A DNA stretch of 63,749 bases from Ferruginibacter sp. (GTDB lineage: Bacteria > Bacteroidota > Bacteroidia > Chitinophagales > Chitinophagaceae): the NCBI GenBank assembly GCA_025362235.1, contig JANYGZ010000103.1:1-63749 (forward strand). The letters run 5' to 3'. The notes under the pieces were generated by a model. It was not told where the DNA came from. It saw only the letters and a list, made by a program, of their open reading frames with translations, and searched no databases. A program made the position numbers and the translations under genes. Shown here one piece after another: positions 9,040-16,280 of this stretch (position 1 is the first letter of the stretch; each line of letters begins with the position of its first letter).

Positions 9040-9047
9040 CAAACATA
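9040..9047 (-). promoter_or_regulatory. -7 box TATGTTTG of prmC, leaderless type
   Basis: Exact TAnnTTTG match on the minus strand, followed by CTAAA and then ATG (9034). It overlaps the upstream alternative ATG at 9046, which argues against that start. Confidence 0.6.
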
Positions 9048-9064
9048 CTTTATTTTTCTATTCA

Positions 9065-9072
9065 TAATTTTG
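9065..9072 (+). promoter_or_regulatory. -7 box TAATTTTG of ribD, leaderless type
   Basis: Exact TAnnTTTG match, followed by CAGC and then CTG at 9077. The aminotransferase gene has TATCTTTG-CAGC-ATG with the same spacer, so the CTG occupies the start-codon position. It lies 17 bp from the divergent prmC box. Confidence 0.6.
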
Positions 9073-9076
9073 CAGC

Positions 9077-10117
9077 CTGTCAACACATGAAACATATATG
9101 CGCCGTTGCCTTCAACTGGCAAAACTGCGGGCTGGCCACGTGGCGCCAAACCCCATGGTTGGTGCAGTGTTGGTATATCAAAATACAATTATCGGCGAAG
9201 GGTATCATCAGCAACATGGGCAGGCACATGCAGAGGTAAATTGTATCAACAGCGTGAGTGAAGCACATAAGTCTTTGATAGAAAAAAGCACGCTGTATGT
9301 GTCATTGGAACCTTGCGCCCATCATGGTAAAACGCCGCCTTGTGCCGACCTGATTATAAAAAATAATATACCTAATGTAGTAATTGCATGCAGGGATGTT
9401 TACGCGGAAGTTGATGGTAAAGGAATTCAAAAATTGCAACAGGTGGGGATTAATATTATTACTGGCATATTGGAAAAAGAGGCATTGGAATTGAATAAAC
9501 GTTTTTTTACTTTCCATACAAAAAAATGTCCTTACATTATATTAAAATGGGCGCAAAGCAATGATGCTAAAATTGCTGAACTCAATTTTTCAGCTGTAAA
9601 AATTACTAATGATACAACCAACCGGCTGGTACATCAATGGCGCAGCCAGGAAGCGGCTATTCTTGTAGGTACCAATACTGCGCTGCATGATAATCCAAAA
9701 CTCACTACAAGATTTTGGGAAGGCAAAAACCCTGTAAGGTTAGTGATTGACAGGCAACTAAAGCTACCGGCATCTTTGCACCTTTTTGATGGGTCAGTTA
9801 AAACCATTGTATTTAATCAAATAAAAGAAGGTCAGGAAAACGGAATAATGTTTTATAAGTTAGATGTTGATGAAAATATAATCCCAGGGTTATTAAATGC
9901 CTTGTATCAGTTAAATATTCAAAGTGTGCTTGTTGAAGGTGGAGCGATACTGCTTCAATCTTTTATTGATCAGCATTGCTGGGATGAAGCCAGGGTAATT
10001 ATCAATGAAGAACTGAATATTGGGGATGGAATAAAAGCACCGCTTCTTAAAAACAACCGGCTTATCGATACCCAAAAAATAGGCGTCGATCTTATATCAA
10101 CTTATCAACCTGAATAA
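9077..10117 (+). CDS. ribD: Bifunctional riboflavin biosynthesis deaminase/reductase RibD
   Basis: Carries out the deaminase and reductase steps of riboflavin synthesis after GTP cyclohydrolase II. The N-terminal deaminase has zinc ligands in HAEVNCI and in PCAHHGKTPPC; the C-terminal reductase domain (about residues 150-345) includes the motif LVEGGAILLQSFI. The first ATG is at 9098, but the in-frame codons before it encode S-T-H-E-T-Y-M-R-R-C-L, matching the conserved N-terminus of RibD proteins (E. coli has DEYYMARAL). The only plausible initiator there is CTG at 9077, 4 nt after a promoter box. If CTG is not used, the protein starts at 9098 and lacks seven conserved residues. It heads a likely operon with the yigZ-like gene. 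Confidence 0.92.
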   Translation: MSTHETYMRRCLQLAKLRAGHVAPNPMVGAVLVYQNTIIGEGYHQQHGQAHAEVNCINSVSEAHKSLIEKSTLYVSLEPCAHHGKTPPCADLIIKNNIPNVVIACRDVYAEVDGKGIQKLQQVGINIITGILEKEALELNKRFFTFHTKKCPYIILKWAQSNDAKIAELNFSAVKITNDTTNRLVHQWRSQEAAILVGTNTALHDNPKLTTRFWEGKNPVRLVIDRQLKLPASLHLFDGSVKTIVFNQIKEGQENGIMFYKLDVDENIIPGLLNALYQLNIQSVLVEGGAILLQSFIDQHCWDEARVIINEELNIGDGIKAPLLKNNRLIDTQKIGVDLISTYQPE

Positions 10118-10133
10118 AAATAATATAACAACA

Positions 10134-10751
10134 TTGATTACAACAAGCGATAAAACATTTTACTATACGATTGAAAAACCTTCGGTTGAAGAATTCAAAG
10201 ATAGGGGCAGTAAATTTATTGCTTATGCCTACCCGATAGAAACAACAGATGATTTTAAAAAACTGTTGCAAAATTTAAAAAAAGAACATCCTAAGGCTGT
10301 GCATCATTGTTTTGCTTACCGGCTAGGAACAGACGGCAATAATTTTAGGGTAAGTGATGATGGTGAACCATCAGGAACAGCGGGACGACCCATATTAGGA
10401 CAAATAGATAGTAAAGAAATAACAAACACGGCTATCATTGTAGTCAGGTATTTTGGAGGTACATTATTGGGTGTGCCGGGTTTAATAAATGCATATAAAA
10501 CAGCTGCAACATTGGCTTTGCAGGTAGTGCCCATAATTCAAAAGCAGGTTGAAGTTATCTTCAATATACAATTTGATTATACTCAAATGAATGAAGTGAT
10601 GATGGTAATGAAACAATACAATTGTACGATCATCAGTAAGGAAATGCAATTGTTCTGTCATATCAATGCAGGTATTGCCAAAACCCGTTTACATGAAGTA
10701 CTTTACCGGCTGAAAGAATTACAGCAGGTGGAAGTTAAAAAAATAGAATAA
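10134..10751 (+). CDS. YigZ/IMPACT-family protein
   Basis: Member of UPF0029 (YigZ in E. coli, IMPACT in eukaryotes). The N-terminal domain shows the signature VVRYFGGTLLGVPGLINAYK and the preceding DDGEPSGTAGRPIL; a DUF1949-type C-terminal domain (about 135-205) follows. The molecular role in bacteria is not established; IMPACT regulates translation through GCN1 in yeast and mammals. The start codon is TTG (10134), since no in-frame ATG precedes the conserved sequence. It lies 16 nt after ribD, so co-transcription is likely. Confidence 0.87.
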   Translation: MITTSDKTFYYTIEKPSVEEFKDRGSKFIAYAYPIETTDDFKKLLQNLKKEHPKAVHHCFAYRLGTDGNNFRVSDDGEPSGTAGRPILGQIDSKEITNTAIIVVRYFGGTLLGVPGLINAYKTAATLALQVVPIIQKQVEVIFNIQFDYTQMNEVMMVMKQYNCTIISKEMQLFCHINAGIAKTRLHEVLYRLKELQQVEVKKIE

Positions 10752-10780
10752 TAATTTGTACTTTTCTGAAAACATTTTTT

Positions 10781-11122
10781 ATGGCAATAGAAAAAAAGTA
10801 TAAAAGTTTTTGGAGTTTTTATCCTTACTATCTTACAGAACATGGTGATGCCAAAAACAGGGTATTGCATTTCATCGGAACATTGGGTTTACTGTTTATT
10901 TTAGGTGCAGCTATTGTATTAAAAAAATGGTGGATGCTTTGGTTGATACCGGTTTGTGGTTATGGTTTTGCCTGGGTGGGCCATTACTTTATTGAGAAAA
11001 ATAGGCCGGCAACTTTCACTTACCCACTGTATAGCCTGGCAAGCGATTTTGTAATGTTCTGGCATATATTAACCGGGCAAATTAATAAAAAACTGGAAGA
11101 AGCGAAAAGAACAATCAATTAG
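10781..11122 (+). CDS. Mpo1-like (DUF962) small membrane protein
   Basis: 113-residue integral membrane protein of the DUF962/YGL010w family; the yeast member Mpo1 is an iron-dependent dioxygenase acting in fatty-acid alpha-oxidation. The family's opening FYPYYLTEHGDAKNRVLHFIGT is present with conserved His20 and His30, and GHYFIEKNRPATFTYPLYSL carries a further His. Two hydrophobic segments are visible at about 32-46 and 49-66. Whether the bacterial protein is an oxygenase is inference from yeast. It lies 29 nt after the yigZ-like gene. Confidence 0.83.
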   Translation: MAIEKKYKSFWSFYPYYLTEHGDAKNRVLHFIGTLGLLFILGAAIVLKKWWMLWLIPVCGYGFAWVGHYFIEKNRPATFTYPLYSLASDFVMFWHILTGQINKKLEEAKRTIN

Positions 11123-11128
11123 ATTTAC

Positions 11129-11449
11129 ATGAACATTGAAATATTGCGGGAATATGTTTTACAAAAACCATCGGTTACAGAAGGTTTTCCTTTTGGAGAA
11201 ACTACCATTGTACTTAAAGTAAAAAACAAAATGTTTTTATTGGTGGCTTTAGACACGGGTGATTTGCGGTTTAATGTAAAATGCAATCCTGATAAAGCGA
11301 TAGAACTGAGAGATGAATATCCAGACAATATATTGCCGGGATACCACATGAATAAAAAACATTGGAATACAGTTATTGCCACCGGTAAATTATCTAACAA
11401 ACAATTACTGCAGATGGTAGATGAATCTTATGCGTTGGTTGCCTGGTAG
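11129..11449 (+). CDS. MmcQ/YjbR-family protein
   Basis: 106-residue cytosolic protein of the MmcQ/YjbR family, which has a double-wing DNA-binding-like fold. Characteristic features are the early PSVTEGFPFGETTIVLKVKNKMF and the later PGYHMNKKHWNTV. No substrate or DNA target is known for most members, so only the family name is supported. It starts 6 nt after the DUF962 gene stop, so it belongs to the same transcript. Confidence 0.85.
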   Translation: MNIEILREYVLQKPSVTEGFPFGETTIVLKVKNKMFLLVALDTGDLRFNVKCNPDKAIELRDEYPDNILPGYHMNKKHWNTVIATGKLSNKQLLQMVDESYALVAW

Positions 11450-11521
11450 GGCCACGCCTCGGCCTGATCCTGCTTTGGTTAATAAAAAACACACCCATAC
11501 ACAAAATAAAAGCTGTTTGCC

Positions 11522-12367
11522 ATGAAAGATGATGAAAAATTTTCTGATGACCCGGAAGAAAATATCCGCCTCGAAAACGAGTTTCTGACAATTAAATTGA
11601 AGGCACAATACGGCGATGCTTTTTTTATGGAAACCAATGCTGACCTTCCACCGGAAATAGAAAACCAATTTTTAAAAAATATCATGGCATTTGAAGATGC
11701 CAATATAAACAAAGCTACTTCCACCGTTTACGAAACCATTGGAAAGCCAGCGTATAAACCGGCAGAAGAATTGGTTGAAGGGGAGCTTAGCAGGGAATTG
11801 AAAAGAATGAATGTTCTTTTGCAGAAACATAACCTGGCCCTTGATATTTGTGATGGGCCTTATCCTGATTTAACAATTTATAAATTTATTACCGAAGAGT
11901 TATTTGCGCATGAGCTGGAAATGAATGGCATACCCGGTATGACGATGAATTTTATTTATGAAGAGTTTCATCTCAACCATAAAGCTGAAATAACAAAATG
12001 TACACACCAGTTTTTGAAACATTGGTTTACTGGCAATTTTGATGATTATGCTATTGAATTAAGTAATGATATTATTATGTTTAATGGCAGGCAAATGAGC
12101 AGGGGAGAACTGATTGTTAAGATGCAACTCTTCTTTAATGCCTTTGAACAATTTATAGATGATGCATACAATATAGACAAGGTGGTTTTTGAAATAAAAG
12201 ATGAAACCCACACGGGGATGGGTTATGCAGAGGGGATGCTTAAATATGATGCGTTGCTGGAGAAAGGAGAAAGCATTCACTATGAGGGCCCTTACAAACT
12301 TTACATGCAAATGGAAAATAATTACTGGAATATCTTTTATTTTGTAGTGCCGGGGTTTAAATGGTAG
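11522..12367 (+). CDS. Conserved hypothetical protein, 281 aa, cytosolic
   Basis: I do not recognise a named family with confidence. The protein is acidic, has no signal peptide or membrane segment, and appears to have two parts. The N-terminal two thirds are rich in Glu and aromatic residues (ELFAHELEMNGIPGMTMNFIYEEFHLNH near the middle). The C-terminal third (about 165-281), with MFNGRQMSRGELIVKMQLFFNAFEQF and a final strand-rich segment ending in FKW, resembles an NTF2/SnoaL-like fold. It follows the MmcQ gene after a 72-nt gap containing a short G+C-rich stretch. Role unknown. Confidence 0.7.
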   Translation: MKDDEKFSDDPEENIRLENEFLTIKLKAQYGDAFFMETNADLPPEIENQFLKNIMAFEDANINKATSTVYETIGKPAYKPAEELVEGELSRELKRMNVLLQKHNLALDICDGPYPDLTIYKFITEELFAHELEMNGIPGMTMNFIYEEFHLNHKAEITKCTHQFLKHWFTGNFDDYAIELSNDIIMFNGRQMSRGELIVKMQLFFNAFEQFIDDAYNIDKVVFEIKDETHTGMGYAEGMLKYDALLEKGESIHYEGPYKLYMQMENNYWNIFYFVVPGFKW

Positions 12368-12381
12368 TTGCCATTCCCATT

Positions 12382-13272
12382 TTATTTAAACCTTTCACTC
12401 ACTAACAACTCCTTACTTCCTAAAGTATAACTGTAAAATCCTTCTCCGCTTTTAGCACCCAGCTTTCCTGCAGCAACCATATTTACCAATAATGGGCAGG
12501 GTGCATATTTAGGGTTACCAAATCCTTCCTGCAATACTTTTAAAATACTAAGGCAAACATCCAGTCCAATAAAGTCTGCTAGTTGCAATGGCCCCATTGG
12601 ATGGACCATACCCAGCCTCATTATAGTATCAATTTCAGTTACACCAGCCACACCTTCATATAAACTATAAATGGCTTCGTTTATCATGGGCATTAAAATA
12701 CGGTTGGCAATAAAACCCGGGTAATCATTTACTACACAAGGCACTTTGCCCAACTGTTTGCTAAGTTCAATAATTGTATGGGTCACCTCTTTTTTAGTGG
12801 CATAGCCGTTTATTATTTCTACCAGTTTCATCACTGGCACAGGGTTCATAAAATGCATACCAATTACCGATTCCGGCCGTTTTGTTACGGCAGCAATTTT
12901 TGTAATGGAGATGGAAGACGTGTTGGTTGCAAGGATGCAGCCAGCAGGCGCAGCTTCATCTATCTGCTTAAATATTTTTAATTTAAGTTCGGTATTTTCT
13001 GTAGCAGCTTCAATAGCCAGCTGTGCATTTTGCACGCCTGAAGCCATGTCTGTTGTTGTGGTAATATTAGCTAAAGCAGCTTTCTTTTGGTCTTCAGAAA
13101 TAATTTCTTTACCTACCTGCCGGTCTAAATTTTTATCAATGATGGTAATTGCTTTTTCTAATTGTATTGCATTTACATCAATTAATGTAACAGCAAAGCC
13201 ATTTTGCGCAAATACATGCGCAATACCATTACCCATGGTTCCTGCCCCAATAATTGAAACATTTTTTATCAT
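12382..13272 (-). CDS. 3-hydroxybutyryl-CoA dehydrogenase
   Basis: NAD(P)-dependent oxidation/reduction between 3-hydroxyacyl-CoA and 3-oxoacyl-CoA, used in butyrate/PHB-type metabolism, beta-oxidation or phenylacetate breakdown. The Rossmann motif GAGTMGNGIA begins at residue 9, the catalytic His lies in IGMHFMNPVPVMKLVEII, and the C-terminal dimerisation domain contains NDYPGFIANRILMPMINEAI. The length of 296 aa is that of the short, monofunctional form. The next gene upstream on this strand is an acyl-CoA dehydrogenase, but 375 bp of repeats lie between them, so they may not be co-transcribed. Confidence 0.92.
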   Translation of the reverse strand: MIKNVSIIGAGTMGNGIAHVFAQNGFAVTLIDVNAIQLEKAITIIDKNLDRQVGKEIISEDQKKAALANITTTTDMASGVQNAQLAIEAATENTELKLKIFKQIDEAAPAGCILATNTSSISITKIAAVTKRPESVIGMHFMNPVPVMKLVEIINGYATKKEVTHTIIELSKQLGKVPCVVNDYPGFIANRILMPMINEAIYSLYEGVAGVTEIDTIMRLGMVHPMGPLQLADFIGLDVCLSILKVLQEGFGNPKYAPCPLLVNMVAAGKLGAKSGEGFYSYTLGSKELLVSERFK

Positions 13273-13286
13273 ATAATTTTAATAGC

Positions 13287-13337
13287 GGGCTAAAGCCCTT
13301 TGTTATATTTCATTATTTCTCTCTGGCCTAAAGGCCA
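13287..13337. repeat. Two short REP-like palindromes
   Basis: GGGCTAAAGCCC (13287-13298) and TGGCCTAAAGGCCA (13324-13337) are perfect small palindromes sharing the TAAA centre. They resemble the extragenic palindromes often seen in Bacteroidota genomes and may stabilise or end transcripts. Confidence 0.55.
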
Positions 13338-13469
13338 TAGCAACTCATAAAGGCCAAAGCAATTCATTTTACAAAGCAATTAAGAAGACAATAATATTTT
13401 AAAGTTTTATGCGGTTTCCAAAAATAAGAACTGTATTAAATTTAGGAAGCGCTGCATAAAGAAATAAAA

Positions 13470-13645
13470 GTAAAAGAGTGCGACGCAACAATGATGCTAT
13501 GAAATACAAATGTCTGTTACAAAAACCTCATCCCAACCCTTCTCCTTCAGAAGAAGGAACTCGGAGTTAGCCCCTCTTAACTCCACAAAAATCTTCGTTG
13601 TAATCTCCTCCATTTCTCTCCCCCTCCTGGGAGGATAGGAGGGGC
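13470..13645 (+). repeat. Dispersed composite repeat, copy B
   Basis: The element starts with the GTGCGACGC core (13470-13498), continues through TACAAATG..TGTTACAA, a hairpin around CTCCTTCAGAAGAAGGA, and ends with AATCTCCTCCATTTC and a palindrome CCTCC...GGAGG. Copy C at 14845-14964 has the same blocks in the same order on the opposite strand. With the REP-like palindromes it fills the 375-bp gene-free stretch 13273-13647; no ORF is credible there. Confidence 0.65.
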
Positions 13646-13647
13646 TT

Positions 13648-14835
13648 CTATTTAAACGCATTCAATCCTGTAACATCCATACCCGTAATCAACAAATGAA
13701 TATCATGTGTGCCTTCATAGGTAATAACACTTTCCAGGTTCATCATGTGGCGCATAATGGGGTACTCGCCTGTAATGCCCATTCCACCAAGCATTTGACG
13801 GGCCTCCCTGGCAATATTTGTGGCCACTTCACAGGCATTTCTTTTTGCCATGCTTACCTGCTGAGGGGTTACCTTCCCTTCGTTCATCAATACCCCAAGG
13901 CGCCAGTTAAGCAATTGTGCTTTGGTAATTTCTGTTACCATTTCGGCCAATTTTTTTTGTTGCAACTGAAATCCAGCAATTGGTTTGCCAAACTGCACCC
14001 TTTCCTTGGCATAATTTAAAGCAATATCGTAGCAATCCATAGCCGCACCAATTGCGCCCCATGCAATACCGTAGCGGGCCTTGGTTAAGCACCCCAGCGG
14101 CCCCTTCAATCCTTTTACATTGGGTAGTATATTTTCCTTTGGAATTTTTACATTATCAAAAACCAATTCACCGGTTGCACTTGCCCTTAAACTCCATTTA
14201 CCATGTGTTGTAGGTGTACTAAAACCTTCCATCCCCCTTTCAACTATAATGCCTTTAATTTCACCTGCATCATCCTTTGCCCAAACTACTGCAACCTGTG
14301 CAAACGGGGCATTACTGATCCACATTTTGGCACCATTTAAAATAACGTACCCGTCGCTGTTATCTTTATAATTGGTGAGCATACCGGCTGGGTCACTGCC
14401 ATGGTTAGGTTCCGTTAAACCAAAACAGCCCAGCCATTCTCCACTGGCAAGCTTTGGTAAATATGTATTGCGCTGTGCTTCGTTGCCATATTGATAAATA
14501 GGAAACATCACCAGACTTCCCTGTACACTTGCGGTACTTCTAACCCCGCTATCACCACGTTCCAATTCCTGCATCATTAAACCGTAGCTGATATAATCAA
14601 GTCCGCCGCCGCCATATTGTTCCGGCACTGTTGGGCCAAAGCAACCCAGGTCGCCTAATTGTTTTATAATTTGTTGAGGAAATTCTGCACGTTGCGCATA
14701 ATCTTCAATAATTGGCGAAATTTCTTTCTTCACATAACTGCGTACACTCTCTCTTATCAACTTATGTTCTTCAGTTAATAATTCGTCTACATTAAAATAA
14801 TCGGGACTTTGAAAATTGTCTGTTTTAGCTGCCAT
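13648..14835 (-). CDS. Acyl-CoA dehydrogenase, glutaryl-CoA dehydrogenase type
   Basis: FAD enzyme predicted to oxidise and decarboxylate glutaryl-CoA to crotonyl-CoA in lysine/tryptophan breakdown. Domain order is N-terminal helical (about 1-125), beta (GCFGLTEPNHGSDPAGM from about 135) and C-terminal helical. The catalytic Glu is in SVITYEGTHDIH, and KARYGIAWGA supplies the Arg typical of glutaryl-CoA dehydrogenases. The length of 395 aa is normal. Its crotonyl-CoA product would, after hydration, be a substrate for the neighbouring 3-hydroxybutyryl-CoA dehydrogenase. The gene is bracketed by inverted copies of a dispersed repeat, which sits directly before its ATG; no TAnnTTTG box was seen there. 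Confidence 0.88.
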   Translation of the reverse strand: MAAKTDNFQSPDYFNVDELLTEEHKLIRESVRSYVKKEISPIIEDYAQRAEFPQQIIKQLGDLGCFGPTVPEQYGGGGLDYISYGLMMQELERGDSGVRSTASVQGSLVMFPIYQYGNEAQRNTYLPKLASGEWLGCFGLTEPNHGSDPAGMLTNYKDNSDGYVILNGAKMWISNAPFAQVAVVWAKDDAGEIKGIIVERGMEGFSTPTTHGKWSLRASATGELVFDNVKIPKENILPNVKGLKGPLGCLTKARYGIAWGAIGAAMDCYDIALNYAKERVQFGKPIAGFQLQQKKLAEMVTEITKAQLLNWRLGVLMNEGKVTPQQVSMAKRNACEVATNIAREARQMLGGMGITGEYPIMRHMMNLESVITYEGTHDIHLLITGMDVTGLNAFK

Positions 14836-14844
14836 TGTAAATAC

Positions 14845-14964
14845 AGGCCCCCTCGTTCCCCAAGGGGGAAGTGGAGGAGATTGGTTAGAAGATTATGTAA
14901 TATGTTTTATTGTAACAAGCATTTGTAATTCTATTTAGCTTCATTGGCGTCGCACCCTTGTGCC
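14845..14964 (-). repeat. Dispersed composite repeat, copy C (inverted)
   Basis: Read on the minus strand it has the core GTGCGACGC (within 14937-14964), then TTACAAATG-CTTGTTACAA, then AATCTCCTCCACTTC and a palindrome TTCCCC-AAG-GGGGAA. The rest of the 315-bp gene-free stretch 14836-15150 holds a direct repeat of TAATCCGT (about 15013 and 15031) and the promoter box of the following sigma factor gene. Confidence 0.65.
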
Positions 14965-15092
14965 GAAAACCACTGTTGAACTTTTACCAAAGCCTATAAT
15001 TGAAACTGATTTTAATCCGTTCTAATTGGTGTAATCCGTGTTCCTATCCCCCGCAAAGATAATATCTTCAACACCACAAAAATGCTTGTGTT

Positions 15093-15100
15093 TACCTTTG
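15093..15100 (+). promoter_or_regulatory. -7 box TACCTTTG upstream of the sigma factor gene
   Basis: Exact TAnnTTTG match 50 nt before the TTG start at 15151. The -33 element is not clear. Confidence 0.4.
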
Positions 15101-15150
15101 ATGCAACATTGTTTAAAACATCTTGTCTCTAATTAATAAAACCTTCTTTT

Positions 15151-15714
15151 TTGGAACTGACATTAACGCCACATCACGATGAATTGATAGAACGCTGCAA
15201 AAAAGGCGAAGCAGCGGGATATAAAGAATTATATCAGCGTTATGCCAAAGCAATGTTCAATACCTGCTTAAGGATTGTAAATGATTTTGCTGAAGCAGAA
15301 GATATATTGCAGGAGAGTTTTACGGAAGCATTTAAAAATCTTCATGCTTTTGAATACCGAACCAGTTTTGGCGGCTGGCTCAAACAGATATGTATTAACC
15401 GCAGCATTAACCAACTTAAAAAAAGAAGGGTTAGTTGGGTAGATATTGATGGAACAAATACTTTTAACATTGCAGAGGAAGCATTTGTTGATGAAAATGA
15501 AATTTCATTAAAAGTAGCATCAATAAAAAAATCAATAATGGCATTACCCGATGGTTACCGTACGGTGTTGAGTTTGTATTTACTGGAAGGTTATGATCAT
15601 GAAGAAATAGCAGCAATACTGAATGTAAAAGAATCAACATCAAGAACCCAGTATATGCGTGCAAAACAAAAATTATTACAACTTTTAAAAGAAACAACAT
15701 GTTCAGAAAGTTAG
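15151..15714 (+). CDS. ECF-type RNA polymerase sigma factor
   Basis: Sigma-70 family regulator with region 2 (about residues 25-90; RYAKAMFNTCLRIVNDFAEAEDILQESF) and region 4 (about 130-180; LPDGYRTVLSLYLLEGYDHEEIAAILNVKESTSRTQ helix-turn-helix). At 187 aa it is a standard extracytoplasmic-function factor. The start codon is TTG, the only good initiator after the in-frame stop at 15130. The next gene overlaps it by 16 nt and encodes a single-pass membrane protein, the expected place for an anti-sigma factor. The signal sensed and the target genes are unknown; autoregulation would be typical. Confidence 0.9.
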   Translation: MELTLTPHHDELIERCKKGEAAGYKELYQRYAKAMFNTCLRIVNDFAEAEDILQESFTEAFKNLHAFEYRTSFGGWLKQICINRSINQLKKRRVSWVDIDGTNTFNIAEEAFVDENEISLKVASIKKSIMALPDGYRTVLSLYLLEGYDHEEIAAILNVKESTSRTQYMRAKQKLLQLLKETTCSES

Positions 15715-16280
15715 GGAAATTTATAGGCGATAACCGCAAAGAATTTGATGATGAAATTCCATCAGCAGCTGTGTGGCAAAATATTGCTGACGGGTTAAGA
15801 GAAAAACAGCAAAAAAAATTTATACTTACCCCTCTTTATAAATGGAGTATTGCGGCATCAATTTTACTTACAGCCGGCATAACCATTTTTTTAATGCTGA
15901 ATAATAAAAAACCGACTGGCAATTTTACGGCTTCTGTAAAAACTGACTCAGCCGCAGATGTCAATAATGCGCCCGAAAACACACCCGAGGTAAATGAATT
16001 TGCAAAACTGGTAATGCTAAAGCAGGAAGAGCTTAAAGCCCTTGCACCAGAACAACCAGAATTATATAAAAAATTTACTGCCGATATTAACCAATTGGAC
16101 AGTTCTTATAAATCCCTGAAAAACCAACTTAGTGTTACACCTAACCGTGAAATACTCATTGAAGCAATGATTCAAAACCTGGAGCTGCAGCTGAATGTAC
16201 TGAATCAGCAATTAAATATCATCAATCAAATTAAACAATCAAAAAAGAACACTCATGAAAAAAATAGTCAAACTACTTAG
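15699..16280 (+). CDS. Single-pass membrane protein, putative anti-sigma factor
   Basis: 193 residues with a soluble N-terminus (about 1-45), one membrane helix (about 49-67, WSIAASILLTAGITIFLML) and an outer domain predicted to be alpha-helical and coiled coil (LELQLNVLNQQLNIINQIK near the end). The topology and the 16-nt overlap with the sigma gene support an anti-sigma role, but no ZAS zinc-finger motif is visible, so this is inference from position. Its 3' end overlaps the following gene by 26 nt, so all three genes should be translationally coupled. Confidence 0.7.
   Translation: MFRKLGKFIGDNRKEFDDEIPSAAVWQNIADGLREKQQKKFILTPLYKWSIAASILLTAGITIFLMLNNKKPTGNFTASVKTDSAADVNNAPENTPEVNEFAKLVMLKQEELKALAPEQPELYKKFTADINQLDSSYKSLKNQLSVTPNREILIEAMIQNLELQLNVLNQQLNIINQIKQSKKNTHEKNSQTT

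Noticed and set aside
13273..13647. Small genes in the repeat-rich gap
   Set aside because: No frame has a plausible start or composition; the stretch is explained by REP-like palindromes and the composite repeat.
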